A stretch of DNA of 64,000 bases from Pseudomonadota bacterium (GTDB lineage Bacteria; Pseudomonadota; Alphaproteobacteria; Caulobacterales; Caulobacteraceae): contig JAIUNU010000006.1 of the NCBI GenBank assembly GCA_020161365.1, forward strand, positions 234,966 through 298,965. The letters are read 5' to 3'. A program made the position numbers and the translations under genes. Shown piece by piece: positions 25,012 through 33,833 of the stretch (positions are counted from its first letter, which is position 1; each line of letters opens with the position of its first letter). The notes under the pieces are model-generated. The model was not told the DNA's origin. It worked only from the letters and a program-made list of their open reading frames with translations, and made no database searches.

Positions 25012-26406
25012 CTAGAACTTGTATTCGAGGGTGAGCCAGGTCTTGGTCCGCGACGGCGGCGGGGTCGCCGTGCCGACGGGCACGGTCTTCACGCGCTGGA
25101 AGTCCGCGTACTTGAGCTGGACGGAGAGCTTGGTGGTGATCGCGGCGGTGAACTGCAGGTCCCACTCGTGACCCAGGTCGGCGCCGGTCTTGTGGTCGTC
25201 GAAGTCGTGATAGCGAACCACGATGTCGCTGTTGAAGAAGTAGGTCGCCCGGAAACGCGGCTTGATGTTGAAGCTCAGGTCGAGGTCTTCGAAACCGTCG
25301 ACGAAGCTCTTGTTGCCACCCGGCGAAGTGAAGGCGTCAGACCAGCCATTGAAGGCGTGGACGGTGGCTAGCGGCGTGGTGAAGCCCCGCGTCCCGTCGC
25401 CCTCGAACGATTCGTACGAGATCTTGGCGGTGTAGATGTCGAAGGTGGCCGCCAGGTCCGCGCCGACATAGTCCAGATCGTAGGCGACCGTGTTGCGGCG
25501 ATAGTCCGACTGGCGGGCGAAGGTGGCGTTGTAGGTCAGTTGGTACAGCCCCAGCCACCTCTTGCCCGAGGCCTTCACCCCCTTGGTGATCGACGAGTTG
25601 ATCGCCGAATTGCCGAAGTCCAGAGCATAGACGAAGCCCTGCACGCGCAGCGCCTCGGCTGGCGACCAGGTGGCGTTGAAGAGGTGGCTGTCGCTGTCCC
25701 AGTCGCGCAGCTCGCCCAGGATACGATTGACGTGGGTGACATAGGCGTAGGTCGCCTTGAACCGGCCATAGGCGACGTCGGCGCGGATCGCGTCGAAGGT
25801 CTGCTCGTCCTGCCGCCAGCCGACATTGCCAACAAAGCGCTGGTCATCCAGCAGGATGCGCTGGCGGCCGGCGGTGATCTGCACCACGGCGTTCGGCGTC
25901 CAGGTCAATTGAGCCCGATTCAGTTCGGTGACGTCGGGGTCGTTGATGATCGGATAGCGCGCCTTGTCGGCCCCGTTCAGCGGCGCGGTCGCGACGCCCG
26001 GCACATTGACGGCGAAGTGCTCATTGCCGACCTGGCGGACATCCTCGAACTCGACCAGCCCCTTGACGCCCTTGAACTCCGCGCTCTCCCAGCCCAGCCG
26101 GGTGCGGATCGTGAAAGAGTCGCCCTTGTCGCGCAGCGTGGTCGTGCGGGTCTGATCCACCGTCTCGTACCGGCTACGCACTTCCAGGATCAGCTTGCCG
26201 GCGGCGATCTGGTCGCTGATGGTCGGCGGCGGCGCGGGTGGCGGCGCTGACTCCGGCTCTGCGGCGGGCTCCGCAAATGGCTCGGCCGCCGCCTGTTCGG
26301 CGGGTTTCGTGTTCTGATCGGGCGCCGCCTGCGACCAGGCGGCTGTGCTCCAGGCGAGCGTGCTCACGGCCGCGCCGCAGCGCAGCATAAATCGGACGGA
26401 TTTCAT
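25012..26406 (-). CDS. Outer-membrane porin of the alginate-export-like family, nitrate operon
   Basis: The product has 464 residues from the ATG at 26406, which has a strong ribosome site (AGGGGATGAAGG) just upstream. After a signal peptide (MKSVRFMLRCGAAVSTLAWS then AAWSQA) and a Pro/Glu/Ala-rich spacer, the rest alternates polar and aromatic residues as in a beta-barrel and ends in TLEYKF with C-terminal Phe. Family resemblance is to the alginate export/porin group often found beside nrtABC in Caulobacterales and sphingomonads. It probably lets nitrate cross the outer membrane. The longer frame upstream of 26406 runs through the regulatory leader and is not used. Confidence 0.85.
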   Translation of the reverse strand: MKSVRFMLRCGAAVSTLAWSTAAWSQAAPDQNTKPAEQAAAEPFAEPAAEPESAPPPAPPPTISDQIAAGKLILEVRSRYETVDQTRTTTLRDKGDSFTIRTRLGWESAEFKGVKGLVEFEDVRQVGNEHFAVNVPGVATAPLNGADKARYPIINDPDVTELNRAQLTWTPNAVVQITAGRQRILLDDQRFVGNVGWRQDEQTFDAIRADVAYGRFKATYAYVTHVNRILGELRDWDSDSHLFNATWSPAEALRVQGFVYALDFGNSAINSSITKGVKASGKRWLGLYQLTYNATFARQSDYRRNTVAYDLDYVGADLAATFDIYTAKISYESFEGDGTRGFTTPLATVHAFNGWSDAFTSPGGNKSFVDGFEDLDLSFNIKPRFRATYFFNSDIVVRYHDFDDHKTGADLGHEWDLQFTAAITTKLSVQLKYADFQRVKTVPVGTATPPPSRTKTWLTLEYKF

Positions 26407-26430
26407 GCCTTCATCCCCTAAGGCCAAAAC

Positions 26431-26473
26431 AAAAAACGCCCGGCGAGACCGCACGCAGCGGTCCCTCCGGACG
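26431..26473 (-). terminator. Intrinsic terminator in the leader of the porin-nrtABC operon
   Basis: Reading the minus strand, CGTCCGG (26467-26473) pairs with CCGGGCG (26437-26443), enclosing an inner perfect stem GACCGC/GCGGTC, and is followed at once by six T (26431-26436). It lies only about 25 bases before the porin start, so it must act as a conditional attenuator. Its 5' arm overlaps the 3' arm of the second ANTAR hairpin, so the two structures exclude each other. Confidence 0.85.
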
Positions 26474-26551
26474 TCGTTGTCCAAGCTTGCCTGACGGCCT
26501 ACAGCGCCGCCGGCGGCTCTCTCGAGCCAACGAGAAACGTCGTTGTTCCCC
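26467..26551 (-). promoter_or_regulatory. Two-hairpin ANTAR target (NasT antitermination site)
   Basis: On the minus strand, hairpin 1 (26532-26551) is GGGGAAC-[AACGAC]-GTTTCTC, seven pairs including G-U; hairpin 2 (26467-26484) is TTGGAC-[AACGAC]-GTCCGG, six pairs. Both close the identical hexaloop AACGAC, with A1 and G4 as required in known ANTAR targets. Hairpin 2 shares bases with the terminator arm at 26467-26473. NasT bound to the hairpins would block terminator formation and switch on the porin and nrtABC genes when nitrate frees NasT from NasS. Confidence 0.85.
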
Positions 26552-26756
26552 GTGTCACCGATAGTTGACGAGAGACTTGCGGCGACGACAACCGACAACC
26601 GGTCTCCCTCGCCCGCCTAAGCCTTCCGCGTATGAATATTGCACAGCAGCAAAGCACCCCGGCGCAGATGTCTGCTCACTATTGTCGCGCTTGGCGGCCA
26701 TTTGGCGATACGACGGCCTGGGTTTGCGTCCCTAACAAGCCACGCGGGGAGATACG

Positions 26757-27724
26757 TCATGGACGGTCTGGGGGCGCGCCGAGCCCTTGTCGCTGCTGCT
26801 GGGTGTGTAACGCCAACAACATTGCCGCACCAAACAGGCCGCCTTCCAGTCCCGCTGTAACGGCTTGGCTGATCGCGCCGAATGTCGGCTCCCCGAACAG
26901 AGCGCCTATGCGCCCAAGCTCCAGTCGGACGCTGGGAACTGGGCCTCCAGGGCGGCAAAGCTGCCGCCCATCAGCTGCCCGCCTAGCAGCGTCGCGCCCG
27001 TACCTGCGGCCGCCGTGAGAAGGGCGCCGAACGTCAGGGTCGCCCGCCGTCCCCGCGCCTGTGTGATCCAGACCCCGACGCCGATCGCCGCGCCCAGCGC
27101 CATGCCCTCACCGGCGCCGGTTATGGTCCTCGGCGCGGATCCGAACAGCAGAGCAAACAGGAACACGCTCGCGCCGATTACGATCATGAGCCCGTAGGTG
27201 AACACGCCCCAGGCGGCCAACCAGCAGGGGATCAGGCGCGTGCGGTAGAACAGCCAGAAATAAACCGCGCCGCCGACGCCCATGACCACGATCGTGAAAT
27301 AGAGCCCCGCGCCATGGACATGCTTGAAGAGCATCATCACCCCTTCGCGGTCTGCGACTGTCAGCCCGCCGGCGAGGTCATCGCGCGTTAGAGCGACGAA
27401 GGCGGCGTACTTCAGGAGCAGGAAACAGGAGCCCAACGCGCCTTCAACAAGGCGGCAGCCGGCCGCCACGAAAGCGAGGTTGCGGTCGGCCCCACGCAGC
27501 ACGCAGTACATCGCTGCGGCCGCCAGAACGACGAAGATATAGAGCGCCATCTCGGCGACGAGGCCGGTGCGGAAGAAGAATTCGGTCTGCGCGGTGACGC
27601 CATTCTTCCAGATCTCGCCCACCGGTCCGAACGAGACATAGAGCCCCAGCGCCACGTAGGCGACGTAGGAAAATCCCGCAAGCCGCGCCATGGCTTGGGT
27701 TCGGGCTATTATCTCGGTCTGCAT
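26757..27724 (-). pseudogene. DUF4386-type membrane protein, frameshifted near its C-terminus
   Basis: From the ATG at 27724, the frame gives MQTEIIARTQAMARLAGFSY and about six membrane helices typical of DUF4386 proteins, then a further membrane region (GAAIGVGVWITQARGRRATL) until a stop at 26906. In the overlapping frame that follows, LGRIGALFGEPTFGAISQAV then TAGLEGGLFGAAMLLALH continues in protein-like fashion to a stop at 26757, so one base change near 26920-26945 seems to have split the reading frame. The function of the family is unknown. Next door is a headless AraC gene whose relatives often accompany DUF4386 genes, so both may be decayed partners. Confidence 0.6.
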
Positions 27725-27828
27725 GCATGGCCTCGTTTCGGTGCGGTTGAGCACCGAGGCCATGCCGGAAGGCCGCGTCCGTTTCGTCCAGGCGGGCCCG
27801 TCCGGACACATCCCGCGCCAAAATTCTG

Positions 27829-28221
27829 CTAGGACTGCGCGCTTTCGCCTTCCGGCTGCGGGCTTTGCTTGCGAAAGGCGTGCGGTGATGCGCCGACGTA
27901 CTTCTTGAAAGCGGCGTGGAAGGTCGAGCGCGAGTTGAAGCCGACCTCATAGGCGATGGTCAGCGCCGACGCCTCGCTGGCGCGCAGCAGTGTGCAGGCG
28001 TCTTCGATCCGGCGCCGGTTCACGAACTCGAAGAAGTTGACGCCGAGATGCTTGTTCAGCGTCTCGGACACGTAGTTTTCGGAGACGCCGATATGCGCCG
28101 AGAGTGCGCGTAGCGACAGGTTGGGGTCGGCGTGCAGGCGGTCCTGCGCCAGCGCTCGGTCGAGCTTGGCGCCGAACCGACAGACCAGAGTCGGCCTCTC
28201 TAGACTTTGGGCGATCCTTGC
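27829..28221 (-). pseudogene. AraC-family regulator, only the DNA-binding end remains
   Basis: The frame reads LDRALAQDRLHADPNLSLRA, LSAHIGVSENYVSETLNKHL, then GVNFFEFVNRRRIEDACTLL and VGFNSRSTFHAAFKKYVGAS: both helix-turn-helix units of an AraC/XylS DNA-binding domain are intact. A stop (TAG at 28222-28224) blocks the frame just upstream and no ATG precedes the domain; the only candidate start is the GTG at 28071, inside the first HTH. Relatives of this type have an N-terminal membrane sensor, which is missing here. A truncated product could still bind DNA, but I regard it as a remnant. Confidence 0.65.
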
Positions 28222-28533
28222 CTAACCCGCGCATGCGCAGCCAGAGCCACTTAGCGCCACGCGCTCCGGCCGGCGCCAAGCCTTAACGAGCCGCCCTCGG
28301 CGACAGCCCCTTCTTAGCGACTCAGCAGGGAAGCTTCTGCGGCGAGTTCGCGCCGACAACCCTAGTAGCGCTGCGCGCTCGGCCGGTCTCGTAACGGTAG
28401 ACGCCGCGCTCGACTTCTGAGCTCAGGAGCGTGAGATTTGGCGCCAGCTCACAACCTCAAAAGATGCAATTGCGATTGACTCTCAATATTATCTAAAGTA
28501 GCGCCGTCCCTCGTGTTTCGTCCGGGGGTTTCC
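28222..28533. other. Upstream region of the first TonB-receptor operon
   Basis: No gene was seen. The last 70 bases hold a Fur-like palindrome (28470-28486) and an A+T-rich segment (AATATTATCTAAAGTA) suitable for a -10 region, about 50 bases before the chosen receptor start. The first 200 bases are GC-rich and without features; they may be what remains of the missing AraC 5' end. Confidence 0.45.
28470..28486. promoter_or_regulatory. Fur-like operator of TonB-receptor operon 1
   Basis: The 17-mer TTGCGATTGACTCTCAA is an imperfect palindrome (TTG...CAA) and differs at only three positions from TTGCAATTAACTCGCAA at 41141-41157, also upstream of a TonB-receptor/PepSY operon. The location next to a probable -10 region fits iron-dependent repression by Fur or a Fur-family protein. 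The assignment to Fur is inferred from operon content. Confidence 0.6.
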
Positions 28534-30864
28534 ATGCGTCCTTATCTGCTGACTGTTTGTTCCTTTACGACCCTGGCCATGGCTCAGGCCACTTGGGCCA
28601 AAGAGCCGGGAGTCCTCCCGCCGACGAACGATGATCCATCCTTCGCCGTCGAGGCGGTCATCGTCACTGGCGAGAAGGCTTCGCGATCGCTGCAGCAGAC
28701 TGTGGCTAGCGTCGCGGTGACCACCGCCGCCCGCATTGAGCGCGAGAACATCCAGACCTTCTATGACGTGGTCGCCCGCACCGCGAACATGAGCGAAACC
28801 TACGGCAAGACCGGCTTCACGATCCGGGGCGTCAGCAATATGAACGTCTCGGGCGGCGGGACCGGCGGGCTGGCGACGGTCTATGTCGACGGCGCGGCGT
28901 TGCCCATCGAAGCCGTCTACGGCGGCCCGCTGGAGATGTGGGACATCGGCCAGGTCGAGGTTCTACGCGGCCCCCAGTCAACCCTGCAGGGCCGTAACTC
29001 GCTGGCCGGCGCGGTGGTCATCACCTCGGCCAACCCCACCTACACGCCTCAATTCCGAGCGCGGATAGGTTTGGCCAGCGGCGATGAACGCACGGTCGCG
29101 CTCGCCGCTGGCGGCCCGATCGTCACGGACCAACTGGCGTTCCGCGCCGCTTTGGAAAAGAAGGACAGCGACGGGTTCGTCTATAACCCCCCCCTCAAGC
29201 GCGACACCGACGCGCTGGACAGCCTGACCTTACGGGGCAAGCTCCTCTTTACCCCCACCGCCCTGCCCGGCCTGCGGGCGACGCTGACCTACGCCCACAG
29301 CAACCGCGATGCTGGATATCAGTTCACCTACGCTCGGATTGACACGCCTAACTACTACAAGCGCCGCGTGGACCTGTCGGGCGAACCGAACCGCACCAAG
29401 ACCAAGACGGACGTTCTCACGGCCGACGTCGCCTACAAGCTCAGCGAGGCGCTGACCCTAAACGCGATCGCCTCCCTGAACACGGTGGAGACGGACGCCA
29501 CCTACGATATGGATTTCACGCCGGTTCGAACGTCTTACGGCGCAAGGCGACAAGACACAGACACCGCATCCCAGGAACTGCGCCTGAACTATGAAGGTGA
29601 GCGGTTGAGAGGCTTGGTTGGCCTCTACCACGCCCAGCGGGACGCGCAGGACAAGAGCACCAGCCAAGTCAATGTCGACTTCCCGCGCGCGACCCTGGTC
29701 AACGTGCTGAGCGCGACTTTGCTGGCGGGCGCGCCTAGCCCGACCCCGGCTCAACAGGCGGCCGCCGCGGCCCAGGCCAACGCCTTCGCCAATCTCTACA
29801 TCGCGGCCCTACCTGTGATCCCGGTGGACTATTCGGGCGACCAGCCCTCAGTGATCGACACCAGCGCCATCTTCGCCGACGCCAGCGTCGCCCTGACCGA
29901 GAAGCTGAGCTTGCTGGGCGGCTTCCGTTACGACCACGAGAAGAACACCAGCAGCAGCGGCCAGGTCGCGCGGTTCACGGGGACCTATCCGACAGCTTCG
30001 GCCTTTGGGGCCTATGGGCCCTATGTGACCCTCGTCAACGCCTTCGTCGCCAATATGGTGGCGCAGGCTAGCTCCAGCGCGCCCAAAGACACCCCCACGT
30101 TCAACGCCTTCCTCCCGAAGGTCGGGATCAAGTACGACTGGACACCAGACATCAACACCAGCCTCGTCGCTCAGCGCGGTTACCGATCCGGCGGCTCGAC
30201 GGTCAACATCGCCCGCTCGACCGTGGCGGCCTATGATCCCGAATACACCTGGAATTACGAGGCCGCGCTACGCACCGCTTGGCTCGACGGCGCCCTGACG
30301 CTCAACGCCAACGCCTTTTATGTCGACTGGAAGGACCAGCAGGTGACGGTGAACCTGGGTCTCAACAGCTATGACTACGAGGTCCGCAACGCGGGCAAGT
30401 CGCACCTCTACGGTTTTGAGCTCGAAGTCGCCCAGCGGGTCAATCCCGCCCTATCGTGGTACGCTTCGCTGGGTCACACCAAGACCAAGTTCGACGATTT
30501 CAAGATCACCTCGGGCGTCGACACCCGCAATCTGGCGGGGTCGCAGTTTCCCTATGCGCCGCATTGGACGGTGGCGATGGGCGCCGACTACCGCTGGACC
30601 AACGGCCTGATCGCGCACCTGGATGGCAACTACAGGTCCCGCAGCTATTCATCAGCCGGCCTGCAGCAGGCCCAGGACGACGTCGTCAAGGAACGCGTCG
30701 TCTTCAATGGTCGCTTCGGCTATGAGCGCGCCCACTGGGGCGCCTACGTGTACGGCAAGAACCTTCTGAACGCGACCTACGCCCAGTACACCCGTGCCGA
30801 TGTGGGCGTGGCGATGCTGAGCGAGCCCCGCATCCTAGGCCTGACCGTGGAGACCCGCTGGTGA
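28534..30864 (+). CDS. TonB-dependent outer-membrane receptor (siderophore-type)
   Basis: The product has 776 residues from ATG 28534; a GTG seven codons upstream is possible. Signal peptide MRPYLLTVCSFTTLAMAQAT, a TonB-box-like VEAVIVTG, then a plug domain (IRGVSN, VYVDGAALP, IGQVEVLRGPQSTLQGRNSL AGAVVI-type signature) and a 22-strand barrel ending RILGLTVETRW with aromatic last residue. It imports a ferric chelate or similar ligand using TonB energy. The stop overlaps the next gene by 4 bases, and the operon continues with two inner-membrane proteins, one PepSY-type, as is common for siderophore systems. The ligand is not predictable. Confidence 0.9.
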   Translation: MRPYLLTVCSFTTLAMAQATWAKEPGVLPPTNDDPSFAVEAVIVTGEKASRSLQQTVASVAVTTAARIERENIQTFYDVVARTANMSETYGKTGFTIRGVSNMNVSGGGTGGLATVYVDGAALPIEAVYGGPLEMWDIGQVEVLRGPQSTLQGRNSLAGAVVITSANPTYTPQFRARIGLASGDERTVALAAGGPIVTDQLAFRAALEKKDSDGFVYNPPLKRDTDALDSLTLRGKLLFTPTALPGLRATLTYAHSNRDAGYQFTYARIDTPNYYKRRVDLSGEPNRTKTKTDVLTADVAYKLSEALTLNAIASLNTVETDATYDMDFTPVRTSYGARRQDTDTASQELRLNYEGERLRGLVGLYHAQRDAQDKSTSQVNVDFPRATLVNVLSATLLAGAPSPTPAQQAAAAAQANAFANLYIAALPVIPVDYSGDQPSVIDTSAIFADASVALTEKLSLLGGFRYDHEKNTSSSGQVARFTGTYPTASAFGAYGPYVTLVNAFVANMVAQASSSAPKDTPTFNAFLPKVGIKYDWTPDINTSLVAQRGYRSGGSTVNIARSTVAAYDPEYTWNYEAALRTAWLDGALTLNANAFYVDWKDQQVTVNLGLNSYDYEVRNAGKSHLYGFELEVAQRVNPALSWYASLGHTKTKFDDFKITSGVDTRNLAGSQFPYAPHWTVAMGADYRWTNGLIAHLDGNYRSRSYSSAGLQQAQDDVVKERVVFNGRFGYERAHWGAYVYGKNLLNATYAQYTRADVGVAMLSEPRILGLTVETRW

Positions 30865-31424
30865 GCGCACTCTGGGCCTTGGCCCTAGCGCCCCTACCGC
30901 TGGCCGGCGCTGTTCTCTTGAAACGCGCCTGGGACAACCCCGGCCCACAACGGCCTTGGCTGATCCTGGGCGGCTGGAGCCTCCTGATCCTGGCGCTCGC
31001 CGCTTCGGTTCCGCTGATGGGCCCCCTGCGCGGTCCCTGCGCCATTCTGGCGGTGGGGTCGACCGCGATCCTCGCCTTCGTCGCCGCCGGGGTTGAGCGC
31101 CGCAATGCCCGCAAAAAGGCCGCCCGCGAACTGGCCCCCGAACCGTCGGATCGCCGGCGGGTCGCCTGGCGCGGCTGGCTGCGCGGTTTCCTGGCCGGTC
31201 CGCTGGCGGGCGTAGCCGCCCTAGGCTGCGGCCTGGCTGTGGCGATCTGCGCCCCGGGCCAGATCCAAACCCGGATGGTCATCGGCGGACTGATCGTCCC
31301 TTTCCTCTGGGCCGGCGGCATGGCCTGGACTCTTTCCGACGACAAGATCCTGCGGGCCTTTGCGGTCCTCGCCAGCGTCGCGACCCTGACCCTGGGCGCG
31401 GCCTTCCTAAAGGGCGCGCTGTGA
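30861..31424 (+). CDS. Inner-membrane protein of the TonB-receptor operon
   Basis: The product has 187 residues from a GTG overlapping the receptor stop. It has about five to six hydrophobic segments (LWALALAPLPLAGAVLL, WLILGGWSLLILALAASV, ILAVGSTAILAFVAAGV, LAGPLAGVAALGCGLAVAI, VIGGLIVPFLWAGGMAW, AVLASVATLTLGAAF). It resembles small membrane proteins that accompany siderophore receptors and PepSY proteins, but I cannot name the family with confidence. It overlaps the following gene by 4 bases, so the three genes are co-translated. Confidence 0.75.
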   Translation: MSALWALALAPLPLAGAVLLKRAWDNPGPQRPWLILGGWSLLILALAASVPLMGPLRGPCAILAVGSTAILAFVAAGVERRNARKKAARELAPEPSDRRRVAWRGWLRGFLAGPLAGVAALGCGLAVAICAPGQIQTRMVIGGLIVPFLWAGGMAWTLSDDKILRAFAVLASVATLTLGAAFLKGAL

Positions 31425-32989
31425 TGGACGCTTCCCCCGACAAAATCGCGCCTAAGAAGTCCAGGGCTTTAGGCAAGCCGATCTGGCCGAAGGTCCCGGC
31501 GGATTTCGTGCGCGCCATGCTGGCTGGTCACTCCGCGCTGGGCCTGGCGTTCGCGGCCTTGATCTATCTCGTCTGCTTCTCGGGATCGGTGGCGGTGTTC
31601 ACCCAGGAGTTCAGCCGTTGGGAGCAGCCGCAAGGACCGGTTCTGCAAGAGGTCTCGCCCCAGGCGGTGGATGTCGCCGTCCAAGGCGCCTTGGCCAAGA
31701 TCCCCCAAGCCCACGATCTGCTCGTGCGCCTGCCGACGCCCGACCATCCGCGTTTGAGCATCCACGGCGACGACGCGGCCGGCGGGGAGCACACCTATGT
31801 CGCCGACCACGCCGGGCGGCTGGTCGGCGAGGCGCGGACGCCATGGACACAGTTTCAGGCCGAACTCCATACCGTGCTGCACTTGCCCCGCGCTTGGGGC
31901 GGGTTCGTGGTCGGGCTTACGGGCGTAGCGCTGCTATCGTCGCTCATCTCGGGCGTGCTGTCGCACCCTCGGGTGCTCAAGGACGCCTTCGCATTCCGAT
32001 GGGGCGGCTCCAAGCGCCTGCAGGAGGCTGATCTCCACAATCGGATTTCGGTTTGGGGCCTTCCCTTCCATCTGGTCGTATCGCTGACGGGCGCGTTCCT
32101 GGGTCTGACGACGATCATCGTCGGCGTCCTGGCCCTGGCGACCTTCAAGGGCGACGCCAGCAAGGCCTACGCGCTGTTCCAAGGGCCAACCGTCAAAGAT
32201 GACCCGCGTCCTGCCGCCAAGGTCATCGACGTCCGTTCGGGACTCGACGCGGTGGCCGCCCGCTCCCCCGACGCGCGAGCGACATACATCTATGTTGAGC
32301 ATCCCGGCGAGCGCGGTCAGCACGCCATCATCAATCTCGCCACCGATGGACGCCTGTCGCGCGGCGAAACCGTCGTGGTCGACGGCGCGGGCCAGATCCT
32401 GGGCGAGGTCGGATACGAAAGCGGCTCGCTGGGCTTTCGGGTGCTGTCGGCCATGACACCGCTCCATTTCGGCTGGTTCGGGGGCTGGCCGGTTAAGGTT
32501 GCCTACTTCCTTCTGGGTCTTGGCCTCACAGCAGTCATCTCGAGCGGCGTAGCGATCTGGCTGGCGCGGCGTCGCGACAAGGGCCGCCCAGCCCCGGGCT
32601 TGGAACGCCTTTGGGTCGCCTTCGTCTGGAGTCAGCCCCTCGCCTACGCGTTCTCAGCCTTGGTGGTTTTTTTGTCAGCCACACCCGTCCCGATCGGCGC
32701 TTGGGCCATGGCGACGCTGGCCGCCTGCGCCTCGTCAGCGGTCGGAACGCCTTCCGGCATATCAACAGCGCTGCGCCGAACCACTGCGGGTCTCTTGGCC
32801 TTGGTCGCACTCGCCCATACGGCGCTCTACGCTCCGGCAATGGCCGATGCGCTCGGCTGGCTCATCGACGCAGCTTTGTTGGTCGCAGCGCTTGGGCTGG
32901 CGCTCACCACAGTGTCCCCGCGCTCGACCTCTGATCATGCATCTTGCCCCATGGATCACGCCCAGGCGCCACGCTTTGACGACCGCTAG
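31421..32989 (+). CDS. PepSY-associated transmembrane protein (putative ferric-siderophore reductase)
   Basis: The product has 522 residues. An N-terminal helix (HSALGLAFAALIYLVCFSGSVAVF) is followed by a periplasmic PepSY-like region, further helices with conserved His (FQAELHTVLHLPRAWGGFVVGLTGVALL, LHNRISVWGLPFHLVVSLTGAFLG), a second PepSY-like part and a C-terminal four-helix bundle. Proteins of this class are encoded beside TonB receptors and are thought to reduce ferric siderophores or transfer electrons across the inner membrane. ATG ATG at the start leaves one-codon uncertainty. Last gene of the operon; the end (DHASCPMDHAQAPRFDD) is polar and carries His and Cys. Confidence 0.87.
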   Translation: MMDASPDKIAPKKSRALGKPIWPKVPADFVRAMLAGHSALGLAFAALIYLVCFSGSVAVFTQEFSRWEQPQGPVLQEVSPQAVDVAVQGALAKIPQAHDLLVRLPTPDHPRLSIHGDDAAGGEHTYVADHAGRLVGEARTPWTQFQAELHTVLHLPRAWGGFVVGLTGVALLSSLISGVLSHPRVLKDAFAFRWGGSKRLQEADLHNRISVWGLPFHLVVSLTGAFLGLTTIIVGVLALATFKGDASKAYALFQGPTVKDDPRPAAKVIDVRSGLDAVAARSPDARATYIYVEHPGERGQHAIINLATDGRLSRGETVVVDGAGQILGEVGYESGSLGFRVLSAMTPLHFGWFGGWPVKVAYFLLGLGLTAVISSGVAIWLARRRDKGRPAPGLERLWVAFVWSQPLAYAFSALVVFLSATPVPIGAWAMATLAACASSAVGTPSGISTALRRTTAGLLALVALAHTALYAPAMADALGWLIDAALLVAALGLALTTVSPRSTSDHASCPMDHAQAPRFDDR

Positions 32990-33404
32990 GACAACGCCTT
33001 GGCGGACCCGACCAACGGCCTTTACAAAGCCCCCCGGCGCAGCGCTGGGCGATTCTACGAGACGGACAAGTAAGCCACTCTGGAATGGCGGACTGATTCA
33101 CGGACCGCCGGCTCCTCCGAATGATCAGCAGCACCTCTCGCGCCAGAGCCGGGGCGCCCTACTGCTCCGCGCTCGCGCCGTCTGCTCTGGCCGCTTGGCT
33201 TCCACCGGACCTCCAGCAAGCCTAGCGCCGTTGAGCCATCCTGGACGATTGACCGCCACGACGAGTTGAGGCCGGACCGTCGCTGGATCGCCCGCAACAA
33301 GGACGCTGACCTCTGCTACAGTTCGCCTCCTAAACCGCTCTTCGACCGCTCGCCCCTTTGACGTCATTGTTGTCAAAGATCACCCGAAGGCCTATCCGGA
33401 ACGC
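32990..33404. other. Gene-poor region before the winged-helix gene
   Basis: About 415 bases without a convincing frame; both strands show only short frames of poor coding character. A perfect 7-bp inverted repeat lies near its right end (33356-33378). No hairpin followed by a T-run was seen to mark the end of the upstream operon. Confidence 0.4.
33356..33378. promoter_or_regulatory. Inverted repeat CTTTGAC-N9-GTCAAAG upstream of the winged-helix gene
   Basis: Perfect seven-base arms separated by nine bases, centred about 40 bases before the ATG at 33405. The position suits an operator for self-regulation by the winged-helix protein, or an activator site. No T-tract follows, so a terminator is unlikely. 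Confidence 0.4.
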
Positions 33405-33824
33405 ATGCAGGAGGACTTCCAAACCGCCCCGGATGAGATGTCCCTCAGTCGGGCTGGAGTACGCATAGCATCGGACTTTTTGCTGAGATGGAGCGTGGCG
33501 GCCTTGACGCGCCATCAAGGTGATCTGCTGGAAGCCGTCGTGTTCGCGTGCCTAGCGGCCGGTAATTTTCGTCACTCCGCAGGCGACAATAGCGACTTGC
33601 AACCCCTCACGGTCAGCCAGATCGCCGCATCCTTGCAACAACCTTACGAGACGGTTCGCCGCCGCTTCATCGCGCTGCAGGCCAAGGGCTCGGTTCTGCG
33701 GACGAAAGACGGCTTTGTGGTTCGCTCAGTCGCGCATCCTGACAGCGAGGATATGGCGAAGGATCAGCTGACGCAGGTGCGAAAACTCCTTCGCGAACTG
33801 GCGGCCGTAGGCATCAAGGCCTGA
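33405..33824 (+). CDS. Winged-helix transcriptional regulator
   Basis: This 139-residue soluble protein has a helical first half (RIASDFLLRWSVAALTRHQGDLLEAVVFACLAAGNF) and a winged-helix at about 70-115: LTVSQIAASLQQPYETVRRRFIALQAKGSVLRTKDGFVV, with recognition helix YETVRRRFIAL. This resembles MarR- or Crp-tail-type HTHs, but no effector domain is clear. A C-terminal helix (EDMAKDQLTQVRKLLRELAAV) may mediate dimerisation. It stands alone between two gene-poor stretches; targets are unknown. Confidence 0.75.
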   Translation: MQEDFQTAPDEMSLSRAGVRIASDFLLRWSVAALTRHQGDLLEAVVFACLAAGNFRHSAGDNSDLQPLTVSQIAASLQQPYETVRRRFIALQAKGSVLRTKDGFVVRSVAHPDSEDMAKDQLTQVRKLLRELAAVGIKA

Positions 33825-33833
33825 GTGCTGTAG

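Noticed and set aside
25012..26598. Longer start for the porin (528 residues)
   Set aside because: It would translate the two ANTAR hairpins and the terminator and has no signal peptide; ATG 26406 has both a signal peptide and a ribosome site.
26552..26700. Sigma-54 promoter upstream of the nitrate uptake operon
   Set aside because: A GG/GC pair with roughly the right spacing exists, but the flanking consensus is poor, so the promoter type cannot be assigned.
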